Both the position numbers and the translations under genes were made by a program. DNA of 6,068 nucleotides. Origin: Actinomycetota bacterium. Its GTDB lineage: Bacteria > Actinomycetota > Actinomycetes > S36-B12. Shown piece by piece: positions 1 through 6,068 of the stretch (position 1 is the first letter of the stretch; each line of letters begins with the position of its first letter). The notes under the pieces are model-generated. The model was not told the DNA's origin. It saw only the letters and a program-made list of their open reading frames with translations, and ran no database searches. The stretch covers positions 1-6,068 of the forward strand of contig WLLZ01000102.1 in the NCBI GenBank assembly GCA_009700485.1, in the 5' to 3' direction.

Positions 1-3000
1 CCGGGGAAGAGCCTGGCGAATACACCAACGAATTCGCGCTCTACTTCAAGATAGGCCTCGGTGAAAACCTGCTCAACGCGAGCGTCAACTTCCTTGATGA
101 TGTCAAGCAGATCATCGCGCGACTTTTTTAGATCCTCAAGTTGCTCACTCAAGAACGTATGGCGCTCCTCCATGGCCGAGAACTCTTCAAGGGCGAGGGG
201 ATTAATCTTGCCGAGAATATTGAGTTCGCGTTCAGCCATCTTAAGACGCTTTTCTTGTTCGAGGCGCAGATACGGGTACGGCTGCGGCTCTGGCGCATCG
301 GCGGGTACTTCATCACCGGGCACCGCCGGACTAGGTGGTACCAATTGCAAAGGGCCGTACTCGGCAATCAATACATCGCCCTCAACACCAAAATCCTCGA
401 GTGCCTTCTCTTCAAGTTGCTCAATTCGCAGGCGTTGCTCGGCGCGAGCTATTTCATCGCGATGCACGCTGTCCTTTAATAGATCCAACTCACCGGCCAA
501 CTCACGAATACTTGAACGTAGCTTGGTTAGTAATTGGTCGCGCTCGGCTTTTGCTCGCTCTACCGCCGTGCGATCGCGGCCGGCCTGCGCAACGGAGCCT
601 TCAATTCGCGTGAGCGCAATCCGCGAGGCAGCAAGGATCGCTTGTGCGGTGACTAATTCAAGTGCTCGGCGTTCACGCCTAGCGATCGCGTTCACGCGGG
701 CCTGGCGCTCGGCCCCCGCAGCGCGTTCAAGTTGCTCAGCCCTAACCCCTACCGCACCTACCCGCTCTTCTCCGGTGCGAAGTGCGAGCCGGGCGTCAAC
801 CTCATCTTGCCGCGCACCGGCGGCCTGCCCGGCGAAAATTTCACGCTTGTCGCCTGCCGGGTCATCGGCCGGCTCGATCTCGGCACCGGCGAGCCGAGTT
901 TCCATGGTCGAAAGGTTTTGTTGGTCCAGCTCATGGGCCGCCTCGGCGGCGGTACGAGCAAGTGTCAACCTTTCGGCCTCAGCATGGGCTGAACGAGCCG
1001 CTTGGCCCAACTGGCCCAGTTGCTCGGCGACAGCAGCCATCCGAGCGTCAGACTCGTGCAGGCGATTAAGTGCCCCCTCCGCAAAGTCTGAAGCCGTGCC
1101 TTGCGCATTACGAGCCGCAACCAGATCAAACCGGGCACGTTCGAGGTCGTGGGTGGCGACAACCAAATCACGCGCCGTTTGGTCGTGGGCCGCCTGCACC
1201 TCAAGCAGACTTTGGGTATCAGCTGATCCACCGTGCACCACGCCGGCCGCAAAAATATCGCCGGCTTCGGTGACAAAGACCAGATCAGGGTGCCTGCGCT
1301 GCGAATCTGCAGCAGTGCGCACATCTGAGACCAGCACGCAGTTCATTAACAGGCGGTCAACGACTGCTCGCAGATTATCCTCGCACCGAACCGAGGCGCG
1401 TAACCATGAGCCAACCGGTGGCGCACCCACGGGAGCCGGCCCGGCGCCAGCCCCATCAGCGAGTACCAATGCGGCACGGCCAGCATCTTGCTCTTTTAAG
1501 AGCACGACCGACTGCACGGCAGCATCGACGCCACGCACCACGACTGCGTCGGCAACGTCACCAAGTGCTGCAGCGACCGCAGCTTGGGCACCATGGTCAA
1601 TCTGCAGCAACCCGGCCAACGGGCCGAGTACCCCGGGAACTCGATGCGTTGATGCTACGAGCACCGAAGCGGCATCTTTGCGCGAAAGCCCTAGCTCGAG
1701 TGCATCAAGTCGCGCCGCGAAGGCAGCACGCTCACGCTCCCCGACCGACTCGGCGGTTCGTAGTTGCTCGACAGCGCTATCTGCACGTTGGAGCGCCGCC
1801 AAGGCCAGCTCATATTCCTGGTCAAGGCCGACTTCACCTTGGTTTAGACCGGCAACTTGAATTTCGATGGCATGGAATTCACCCTGCGCATGTTCGCCGC
1901 GCTCTTTAGCTTCGGCTATCGAAGCGGTGAGCCGTTCAATCTCACCAGATCTGGTCTGGGTTCTCGATCGCACTGCATCAACCTGGCCGCGCAACTTTGC
2001 CAGCCCTTCACGACGGTCCGCAGCAGCCCGATCAGCCGCGGTAACCCGTTGCTCCTCGAGGATTAACGCCTGTTCGGCATCGAGGCGCCGAGCCTCTGCT
2101 GCTGCGAGTACCTCGCGAGCTGCTTCAACCTCGCGGCTAAGTTCAAACTCTTGTTCGCGCAGCAACCGCGCTTCGGCATCGATTTGCTCTGGGTCGCGAC
2201 CTGTTGCCTCCTCTTGGGCTTCGGGCTGCAAATTACGCACCCGCTCGGTAGCAAGTTGAACCAACCCATGGAAGCGCTCGCGCAGACCACTTAAACCAAA
2301 CCAAGTCTCCTGCGCATCCACCAAGTGCGGAGCTTCCTGCAGCACCGCGGCTTCGGCTTCGGCCTCTTGGGTTCGCATTTCGGCTAGGACGGCCTCAGCT
2401 TTCGCTTGACGCTCACGGAGGGCGGTCTCATCAGCTACTTCCGCCGCCAAAAGGTTTCGTAACACTGTTAAGTCATCAGCCATTAAACGCAATCTGGCAT
2501 CACGCACATCCGATTGGATTACCACCGCTCGGCGCGCAACCTCCGCTTGGCGCCCAAGGGGCTTCAATTGGCGCCGCAGCTCATTGGTTAAGTCGGTTAA
2601 ACGGGTTAGGTTCGCACCCATGGCATCTAGTTTGCGCAGGGCTTTCTCCTTGCGCTTGCGATGCTTCAATACCCCGGCGGCTTCTTCGATGAATCCACGG
2701 CGATCCTCGGGCGTGGCCTGCAAAATCGAGTCAAGTTGCCCTTGACCGACAATGACATGCATTTCACGGCCGATCCCGGAGTCACTTAGTAACTCCTGGA
2801 CATCAAGGAGCCGGCACTGCTCACCGTTAATCGCGTACTCCGAGCCGCCATTGCGAAACAAAGTGCGCGAGATAGTGACTTCGGTGTATTCAATCGGCAA
2901 TGCACCATCGGAGTTATCAATCGTTAATTGCACCTCGGCGCGACCGAGTGGGGCCCGGCCCGAAGTACCGGAGAAGATAACGTCCTCCATTTTGCCGCCG

Positions 3001-3170
3001 CGCAGTGACTTGGCCCCTTGCTCGCCCATGACCCAAGCGAGTGCATCAACAACATTTGACTTGCCCGAGCCGTTCGGGCCCACCACACAAGTAACGCCCG
3101 GCTCGAAATGCAGGGTCGTTGAAGAGGCGAAGGATTTAAAGCCCTTCAAAGTCAAGGTCTTAAGGTGCAC
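1..3170 (-). CDS. smc: Chromosome partition protein SMC, N-terminal ~1056 residues (3' end outside window)
   Basis: SMC is the ATPase of the bacterial Smc-ScpAB condensin, which organises and segregates the chromosome. The frame is open from the GTG at 3170-3168 to the left edge. The N-terminal head (about residues 1-165) has the Walker A loop GPNGSGKS (31-38), the R-loop SLRGGK (R57) and the Q-loop segment VGQGQLDSIL (141-150). A long Glu/Ala/Arg-rich coiled coil follows (about 170-500), then a hinge (about 505-650, with VPGVLGPLAGLL near 512 and a GD...HGGS segment at 638-647), then the returning coiled coil. A proline-rich stretch (about 938-966) precedes GKINPLALEEF and the start of the C-terminal head (VEREFVGVFARLFPG at the window edge). 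The missing part, inferred as about 120-140 residues from the usual ~1180-residue length, should hold the ABC signature and Walker B. GTG is chosen because V-HLKTLTLKGFKSFA matches the family start, a GGAG lies 4 nt upstream, and no other in-frame start exists in the gap after mutM. Confidence 0.97.
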   Translation of the reverse strand, partial: MHLKTLTLKGFKSFASSTTLHFEPGVTCVVGPNGSGKSNVVDALAWVMGEQGAKSLRGGKMEDVIFSGTSGRAPLGRAEVQLTIDNSDGALPIEYTEVTISRTLFRNGGSEYAINGEQCRLLDVQELLSDSGIGREMHVIVGQGQLDSILQATPEDRRGFIEEAAGVLKHRKRKEKALRKLDAMGANLTRLTDLTNELRRQLKPLGRQAEVARRAVVIQSDVRDARLRLMADDLTVLRNLLAAEVADETALRERQAKAEAVLAEMRTQEAEAEAAVLQEAPHLVDAQETWFGLSGLRERFHGLVQLATERVRNLQPEAQEEATGRDPEQIDAEARLLREQEFELSREVEAAREVLAAAEARRLDAEQALILEEQRVTAADRAAADRREGLAKLRGQVDAVRSRTQTRSGEIERLTASIAEAKERGEHAQGEFHAIEIQVAGLNQGEVGLDQEYELALAALQRADSAVEQLRTAESVGERERAAFAARLDALELGLSRKDAASVLVASTHRVPGVLGPLAGLLQIDHGAQAAVAAALGDVADAVVVRGVDAAVQSVVLLKEQDAGRAALVLADGAGAGPAPVGAPPVGSWLRASVRCEDNLRAVVDRLLMNCVLVSDVRTAADSQRRHPDLVFVTEAGDIFAAGVVHGGSADTQSLLEVQAAHDQTARDLVVATHDLERARFDLVAARNAQGTASDFAEGALNRLHESDARMAAVAEQLGQLGQAARSAHAEAERLTLARTAAEAAHELDQQNLSTMETRLAGAEIEPADDPAGDKREIFAGQAAGARQDEVDARLALRTGEERVGAVGVRAEQLERAAGAERQARVNAIARRERRALELVTAQAILAASRIALTRIEGSVAQAGRDRTAVERAKAERDQLLTKLRSSIRELAGELDLLKDSVHRDEIARAEQRLRIEQLEEKALEDFGVEGDVLIAEYGPLQLVPPSPAVPGDEVPADAPEPQPYPYLRLEQEKRLKMAERELNILGKINPLALEEFSAMEERHTFLSEQLEDLKKSRDDLLDIIKEVDARVEQVFTEAYLEVEREFVGVFARLFP

Positions 3171-3216
3171 ATTTCTCCGCTGGTCGGGCGCGGGGAAGGC
3201 GCTGAGGACGAGTCCG
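3171..3216 (-). other. mutM-smc intergenic gap, no terminator seen
   Basis: This 46-nt gap is the only non-coding stretch longer than 1 nt. On the minus strand it ends with the smc ribosome binding site. The only potential pairing is a pair of GCGC tetramers around a C-rich 7-nt loop, with no T-run after it, so it is not an intrinsic terminator. Read-through from mutM into smc is therefore expected. No recognisable promoter was seen. Confidence 0.6.
3175..3178 (-). promoter_or_regulatory. Ribosome binding site of smc
   Basis: Read on the minus strand, GGAG is followed by AAAT and then the GTG start of smc. The 4-nt spacer is short but usable. It supports the GTG start and suggests smc has its own ribosome entry, unlike rnc and mutM, whose starts sit on or next to the preceding stop codon. 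Confidence 0.6.
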
Positions 3217-4092
3217 TCACACCTTATCTTGAGGGCGCGGCCCCTTACCCTGCCGCTGGCACCGCGGGCAAGAAAAACTTGATCTGCCCATAAATTTCTC
3301 CCGGCGAATGAGGCTTCCGCAATGCCCGCAGGGCTCACCTTCTTGGCCATAGGCACTCAAAGAACGGTCAAAGTAGCCGCTCTCACCGTTGACATTGACA
3401 TAGAGCGCATCGAAACTGGTGCCACCCTGAACTAGTGCTTCGGCCATTACGGCCTTGGCATGCCCTAGTAACTCGCTGATTTTCGTCGGTGTCAGGCCCC
3501 TGGTTAACCTGCGACCGTGCAATTTGGCCCGCCACAGGGCTTCATCGGCGTAAATATTGCCAATCCCGGAGACCACCGATTGGTCAAGCAGCGCCCGCTT
3601 GATCTCCGTGTTTTTTGCCCGAATCCGGGCAACACCAGCCGCCTCGTCGAAAGCTGGGTCAAGCGGGTCGGGGGAAATATGACTGATGATGTCCGGGAGC
3701 CGACCACCACCACCATCGGAAACCAGCCGGGCGGACATCACCCCACCGAAGGTGCGCTGGTCCACAAAGCGCAATTGGGGCCCATTATCAGCGAACCGAA
3801 AGCGCACTCTGAGGTGTTTTTCATCGGGCACGGCACTAGAGCGCACCAGCAACTGGCCGCTCATGCCCAAATGGGCGACTAGTGCGATATCTCCACCCGA
3901 GAGCGGAAGCCATAAATACTTGCCGCGCCGACTGACACACCTGATGCGCTCGCCGAGTAAATCATCAGCCAAGGACCCAATATTGCGTCGCACCGCTCTG
4001 GGGTGCAGTACCTCAACCTGGCTAATAACGCGGCCGGTTACTTTCTCGGCGAGCCCCCGCCGTACGACTTCAACTTCTGGCAGTTCAGGCAT
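3217..4092 (-). CDS. mutM: Formamidopyrimidine-DNA glycosylase (Fpg/MutM)
   Basis: This 291-residue enzyme is a bifunctional DNA glycosylase/AP lyase that removes 8-oxoguanine and formamidopyrimidines in base excision repair. It starts MPELPEVE, so after Met removal the catalytic N-terminal proline (P2) and the following E3 are present. K58 in RRGKYLW matches the conserved beta-hairpin lysine (K57 in E. coli). M77 in HLGMSGQL and R113/F115 in DQRTFGG match the residues that fill the gap left by the flipped base. GIGNIYADE (176-184) is the helix-two-turn-helix DNA-binding signature. The C-terminus has an intact zinc finger: C255, C258, C275 and C278, spaced C-x2-C-x16-C-x2-C, with the family motif GRSSFSCPRCQ. 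Length is slightly above the usual ~270-290 because of a short basic tail after the finger. The ATG is 1 nt after the rnc stop (TGA-A-ATG) and no strong Shine-Dalgarno is seen, so translation is probably coupled to rnc. The enzyme looks fully functional. Confidence 0.98.
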   Translation of the reverse strand: MPELPEVEVVRRGLAEKVTGRVISQVEVLHPRAVRRNIGSLADDLLGERIRCVSRRGKYLWLPLSGGDIALVAHLGMSGQLLVRSSAVPDEKHLRVRFRFADNGPQLRFVDQRTFGGVMSARLVSDGGGGRLPDIISHISPDPLDPAFDEAAGVARIRAKNTEIKRALLDQSVVSGIGNIYADEALWRAKLHGRRLTRGLTPTKISELLGHAKAVMAEALVQGGTSFDALYVNVNGESGYFDRSLSAYGQEGEPCGHCGSLIRREKFMGRSSFSCPRCQRQGKGPRPQDKV

Positions 4093-4093
4093 T

Positions 4094-4816
4094 TCACGGT
4101 GCCGGCTTCATCAAATGCGCGTACGCAAGTTCTGCTGCCTGCTGCTCTGCAAGTTTCTTAGATCGGCCCCAGCCTTCACCGATGACGTCAGAACCTACTC
4201 GCACCCGAGCATGGAACTCTTTTTTGTGATCGGGCCCGCTATCGCTGACGAGATACTCCGGGAGCCCGAGGTTTGCGTTCGATGCAGCTTCTTGTAGTGA
4301 GGTCTTCCAATCAAGGCCCGCACCAAGGTCAGCTGAGCGTTCAATAAGTGGGTCAAAGCGCATGTGGACGAGCTCCCCGGCTACTTCAATTCCGGCTGAC
4401 AGGTAGGTTGCCCCGATTACGGCTTCCATCGCATCGGCGAGTATCGAAGACTTATCTCGCCCACCGGTTGTCTCCTCGCCGCGCCCCAATAACAGGTAGT
4501 CACCAAGATCGAGTTCCCGCGCGACACCCGCGAGTGCCCGTGAATTGACTACGGCTGCACGTAGTTTAGCCAATTGCCCTTCGGGTAAATCCGGGAAAGT
4601 TTTATACAAAGTGTCGGTGACTAAAACACCGAGCACCGAATCTCCGAGAAACTCCAGCCGCTCATTGTGCGGCAGCCCGCCATGTTCGTATGCGTATGAG
4701 CGGTGCGTAAGCGCTTGGTTCAGGAGGGCTAGGTCGATCGATACCCCAAGGTTAGTGGCCAAGTGGCCCAAGTTTTCGTCGCGGCCTCGCTCACTGCGGT
4801 TGCGTGCGTTGCTCAT
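4094..4816 (-). CDS. rnc: Ribonuclease III
   Basis: RNase III is a dimeric, Mg2+-dependent dsRNA endonuclease that processes the rRNA precursor and some mRNAs and antisense duplexes. The protein has 240 residues, normal for the family. The nuclease domain (about 15-160) carries the signature NERLEFLGDS at 51-60. E52, E55 and D59 correspond to E38, E41 and D45 of E. coli, and D128 and E131 in LADAMEAVIGA correspond to D114 and E117. The dsRNA-binding domain (about 168-237) begins at DWKTSLQE and ends in the typical GRSKKLAEQQAAELA helix, whose lysines contact the phosphate backbone. The ATG overlaps the stop of the upstream ACP-like gene as ATGA. No convincing Shine-Dalgarno lies in the 24 nt before it, so expression most likely depends on translational coupling. 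All catalytic residues are present. Confidence 0.98.
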   Translation of the reverse strand: MSNARNRSERGRDENLGHLATNLGVSIDLALLNQALTHRSYAYEHGGLPHNERLEFLGDSVLGVLVTDTLYKTFPDLPEGQLAKLRAAVVNSRALAGVARELDLGDYLLLGRGEETTGGRDKSSILADAMEAVIGATYLSAGIEVAGELVHMRFDPLIERSADLGAGLDWKTSLQEAASNANLGLPEYLVSDSGPDHKKEFHARVRVGSDVIGEGWGRSKKLAEQQAAELAYAHLMKPAP

Positions 4817-5079
4817 GAGATTGTTCGCACTTCAGCGCCACTTAATCTGTCAACAAGTTGAACGAGTTCACCAAATGTTTGAACCTCGCCAATATCAGCG
4901 TCAGTAATTTTTATATCAAGGCCACGTTCCTGGGCTCCCTCAAAAATCGCCCGAACCAGCATGACCCACACTTGGTCAATTGGACCAAAGGAGCTGAGCG
5001 GGGTATCAGGGCGAATAGCGAATGTTGCCTCATGCTCGAACACGCGCGCCAACGCTCCTGCTACCAGCTGCTCGTTCAT
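4813..5079 (-). CDS. Acyl-carrier-protein-like protein lacking the phosphopantetheine serine
   Basis: This is an 88-residue protein in the place where acpP sits in plsX-...-acpP-rnc-smc neighbourhoods. ACP likeness: the length; IRPDTPLSSFG (22-32), matching the loop before helix II; the LVRAI core of helix II; and a C-terminal part (DADIGEVQTFGELVQLV) that reads like the helix III/IV pattern ending TVGDVVDYI. A canonical ACP has GxDSL, with Ser carrying 4'-phosphopantetheine. Ungapped alignment on helix II puts D35 (codon 4977-4975) at that serine, in GPIDQVWVM. The helix after it is hydrophobic and has lost most acidic residues that normally contact AcpS and fatty-acid enzymes. S29 and S30 lie nearby but are not in the motif. 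The start ATG overlaps the plsX stop as ATGA and has a GGAG 8 nt upstream; a longer version starting at 5166 would lie wholly inside plsX and is unlikely. It is probably an ACP-fold protein that is not acylated; its function is unknown. Family assignment rests on pattern and context only. Confidence 0.75.
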   Translation of the reverse strand: MNEQLVAGALARVFEHEATFAIRPDTPLSSFGPIDQVWVMLVRAIFEGAQERGLDIKITDADIGEVQTFGELVQLVDRLSGAEVRTIS

Positions 5080-6068
5080 CTGATTCGCTCCAGCAAGGTG
5101 GAAAATGTCCTTTGGGTTAAACCAATTAGATCGGTTTTCGCCGCACGTGCCGCTAATCGAATACAAGCGGCTATCTCATTTGGACTACCGGCGCCGTGGC
5201 CGATTACGGTGATGCCATTAACTCCGAGCAGCATTCCCGCCGCAAAGTCACCGGTCGCGGTGCCGGTGACTACCGCGCGCGCTGGCCTTGGGTCGCCATA
5301 AGCAAGAGCTATCTGCTGGGCCGCCCACCCGACCGCACCTTCAATGCCCTTCAACAAGACATTACCGGTGAATCCGTCGGTGACAACGACTTGCGCTCGC
5401 GCCCCGGAAGCCACGTCATGGCCTTCAACCGAACCGGCATACCTAACCCCGAGCGCCGGAAGTCGATCCTGCATCAAGATATGCGCCGCCACGCGCAGTG
5501 AATCGCCTTTGCCAGTCTCGCTGCCAATATTAAGTAACCCCACCGCAGGGTCGGTTATCCCTAATGCGGTTGCATAACACCAACCTGCCATCGCAAATTG
5601 GGTCAACACATTCGCGGTGGCTTCAGGGGATGCACCCACGTCTACGAGAACAACCGGGCTCAGAGTTGACGGTAGTACTACCGCCAGGGCTGGACGTGAC
5701 ATCCCATCAACTCGACCACAGGACAAAACTGCCGCGGCAACTGCAGCACCGCTATGGCCCACCGAGACCCACGCATCAACTTGGCCAGCGCTAACCGCGC
5801 CAGCGGCCACCATGACACTTGATTCAGGGTGCGCCCGGACATAGGCCAATGGATCGCCATCCATCGGCACCCCGGAGGCAGCGCTCAAAATGGTCAGCCG
5901 CGGCTGCTCGGCAATATCGATAGCACGCGCGGCAAGAAGGTCGATCGCGAGAGTGGGCGGGCCCACGAGGACGAGGTCGATGTCGAGTGCGTCAAGATCC
6001 AACGCCGCCACGGCATCGGCCACGACCCCCGGGGCACCGTCGCCGCCCAAGAGATCCAGGGCGACGCG
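5076..6068 (-). CDS. plsX: Phosphate acyltransferase PlsX (5' end just outside window)
   Basis: PlsX is a peripheral membrane enzyme that converts acyl-ACP and phosphate into acyl-phosphate, the acyl donor for PlsY in the first step of phospholipid synthesis. The frame is open to the right edge and gives 330 visible residues starting RVALDLLGGDGAP, the normal N-terminal motif (typically ALDxMGGDxAP), so probably only one to a few codons are missing. Family blocks in order, numbered from the first visible residue: VSVGHSGAA (about 101-109), GMSRPALAVVLP, VLVDVGA, GLLNIGSETGKGDSL (about 177-191), YAGSVEGHD (about 210-218), VVTDGFTGNVLLK (about 228-240), GMLLGVNG (about 278-285) and IGHG (about 289-292). 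Several positions differ from the textbook consensus (SAGNTGA, GNVEGRD, MGGDHAP); this may be normal for the lineage. The stop overlaps the start of the ACP-like gene by 4 nt. The operon promoter must lie upstream, outside the window. Confidence 0.97.
   Translation of the reverse strand, partial: RVALDLLGGDGAPGVVADAVAALDLDALDIDLVLVGPPTLAIDLLAARAIDIAEQPRLTILSAASGVPMDGDPLAYVRAHPESSVMVAAGAVSAGQVDAWVSVGHSGAAVAAAVLSCGRVDGMSRPALAVVLPSTLSPVVLVDVGASPEATANVLTQFAMAGWCYATALGITDPAVGLLNIGSETGKGDSLRVAAHILMQDRLPALGVRYAGSVEGHDVASGARAQVVVTDGFTGNVLLKGIEGAVGWAAQQIALAYGDPRPARAVVTGTATGDFAAGMLLGVNGITVIGHGAGSPNEIAACIRLAARAAKTDLIGLTQRTFSTLLERIR
5088..5091 (-). promoter_or_regulatory. Ribosome binding site of the ACP-like gene
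   Basis: Read on the minus strand, GGAG lies 8 nt before the ATG at 5079-5077, inside the last codons of plsX. This spacing is near ideal. It decides the start of the ACP-like gene in favour of the 88-residue protein and shows that the small gene is meant to be translated. Confidence 0.65.

Noticed and set aside
61..1860. A 599-codon open frame on the plus strand, antisense to smc
   Set aside because: Its translation is a low-complexity Ser/Arg/Ala-rich string with no recognisable motif. It is the mirror of Glu/Ala/Arg-rich coiled-coil codons of smc, which rarely give stops in the opposite frames. The minus-strand frame gives an unmistakable SMC.
3171..3216. A terminator between mutM and smc
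   Set aside because: Only a 4-bp GCGC pairing with no following T-run is present, too weak for an intrinsic terminator.
2752..3282. A 176-codon plus-strand open frame across the smc start and the mutM-smc gap
   Set aside because: It is antisense to the Walker A region of smc and the end of mutM, with no domain pattern and no sign of independent selection.
3686..4297. A 203-codon plus-strand open frame antisense to mutM and rnc
   Set aside because: It crosses the mutM/rnc boundary on the opposite strand, has Ser/Arg/Pro-rich shadow composition, and both overlapped genes have complete catalytic motifs.
4936..5010. A frameshift hiding a normal DSL motif in the ACP-like gene
   Set aside because: The two other minus-strand frames through this segment give no DSL-like motif (one has a stop), and the correct frame matches ACP on both sides. 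The missing serine is a real substitution in this sequence.
4813..5166. A longer 117-residue version of the ACP-like protein starting at 5166
   Set aside because: The extra 29 residues lie entirely within the plsX coding sequence and have no ACP character. The ATG at 5079 has a well-placed GGAG and makes the ATGA overlap with plsX.

Overview
The window is almost wall-to-wall coding on the minus strand. Read 5'->3' on that strand it gives: plsX (5' end just outside the right edge), a small acyl-carrier-protein-like gene, rnc, mutM (fpg), and the first ~1056 codons of smc, which runs off the left edge. Junctions are very tight: a 4-nt ATGA overlap at plsX/acp-like, another at acp-like/rnc, 1 nt between rnc and mutM, and 46 nt between mutM and smc. 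No RNA gene, mobile element, CRISPR array, terminator or long non-coding stretch was seen, and no gene on the plus strand is supported.

The likely source is an actinomycete-type bacterium (Actinomycetota) of moderate to moderately high GC. The SMC head and the NPLALEEF block near its C-terminus read like actinobacterial SMC, and the order rnc-mutM-smc is typical of that phylum. Genus cannot be decided from this window. The block is a variant of the widespread plsX-(fab genes)-acpP-rnc-smc neighbourhood. It links phospholipid synthesis (PlsX makes acyl-phosphate from acyl-ACP), rRNA/dsRNA processing (RNase III), oxidative DNA repair (MutM/Fpg) and chromosome organisation (SMC).

Four of the five genes look like ordinary, intact housekeeping genes with the catalytic motifs that fall inside the window. 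The exception is the 88-residue ACP-like protein. It has the length, position and C-terminal helix pattern of an acyl carrier protein, but the serine that should carry 4'-phosphopantetheine is replaced by aspartate (D35), and the following recognition helix has lost most of its acidic residues. It probably cannot carry acyl chains in the usual way, and it is the one real candidate for something undescribed here.
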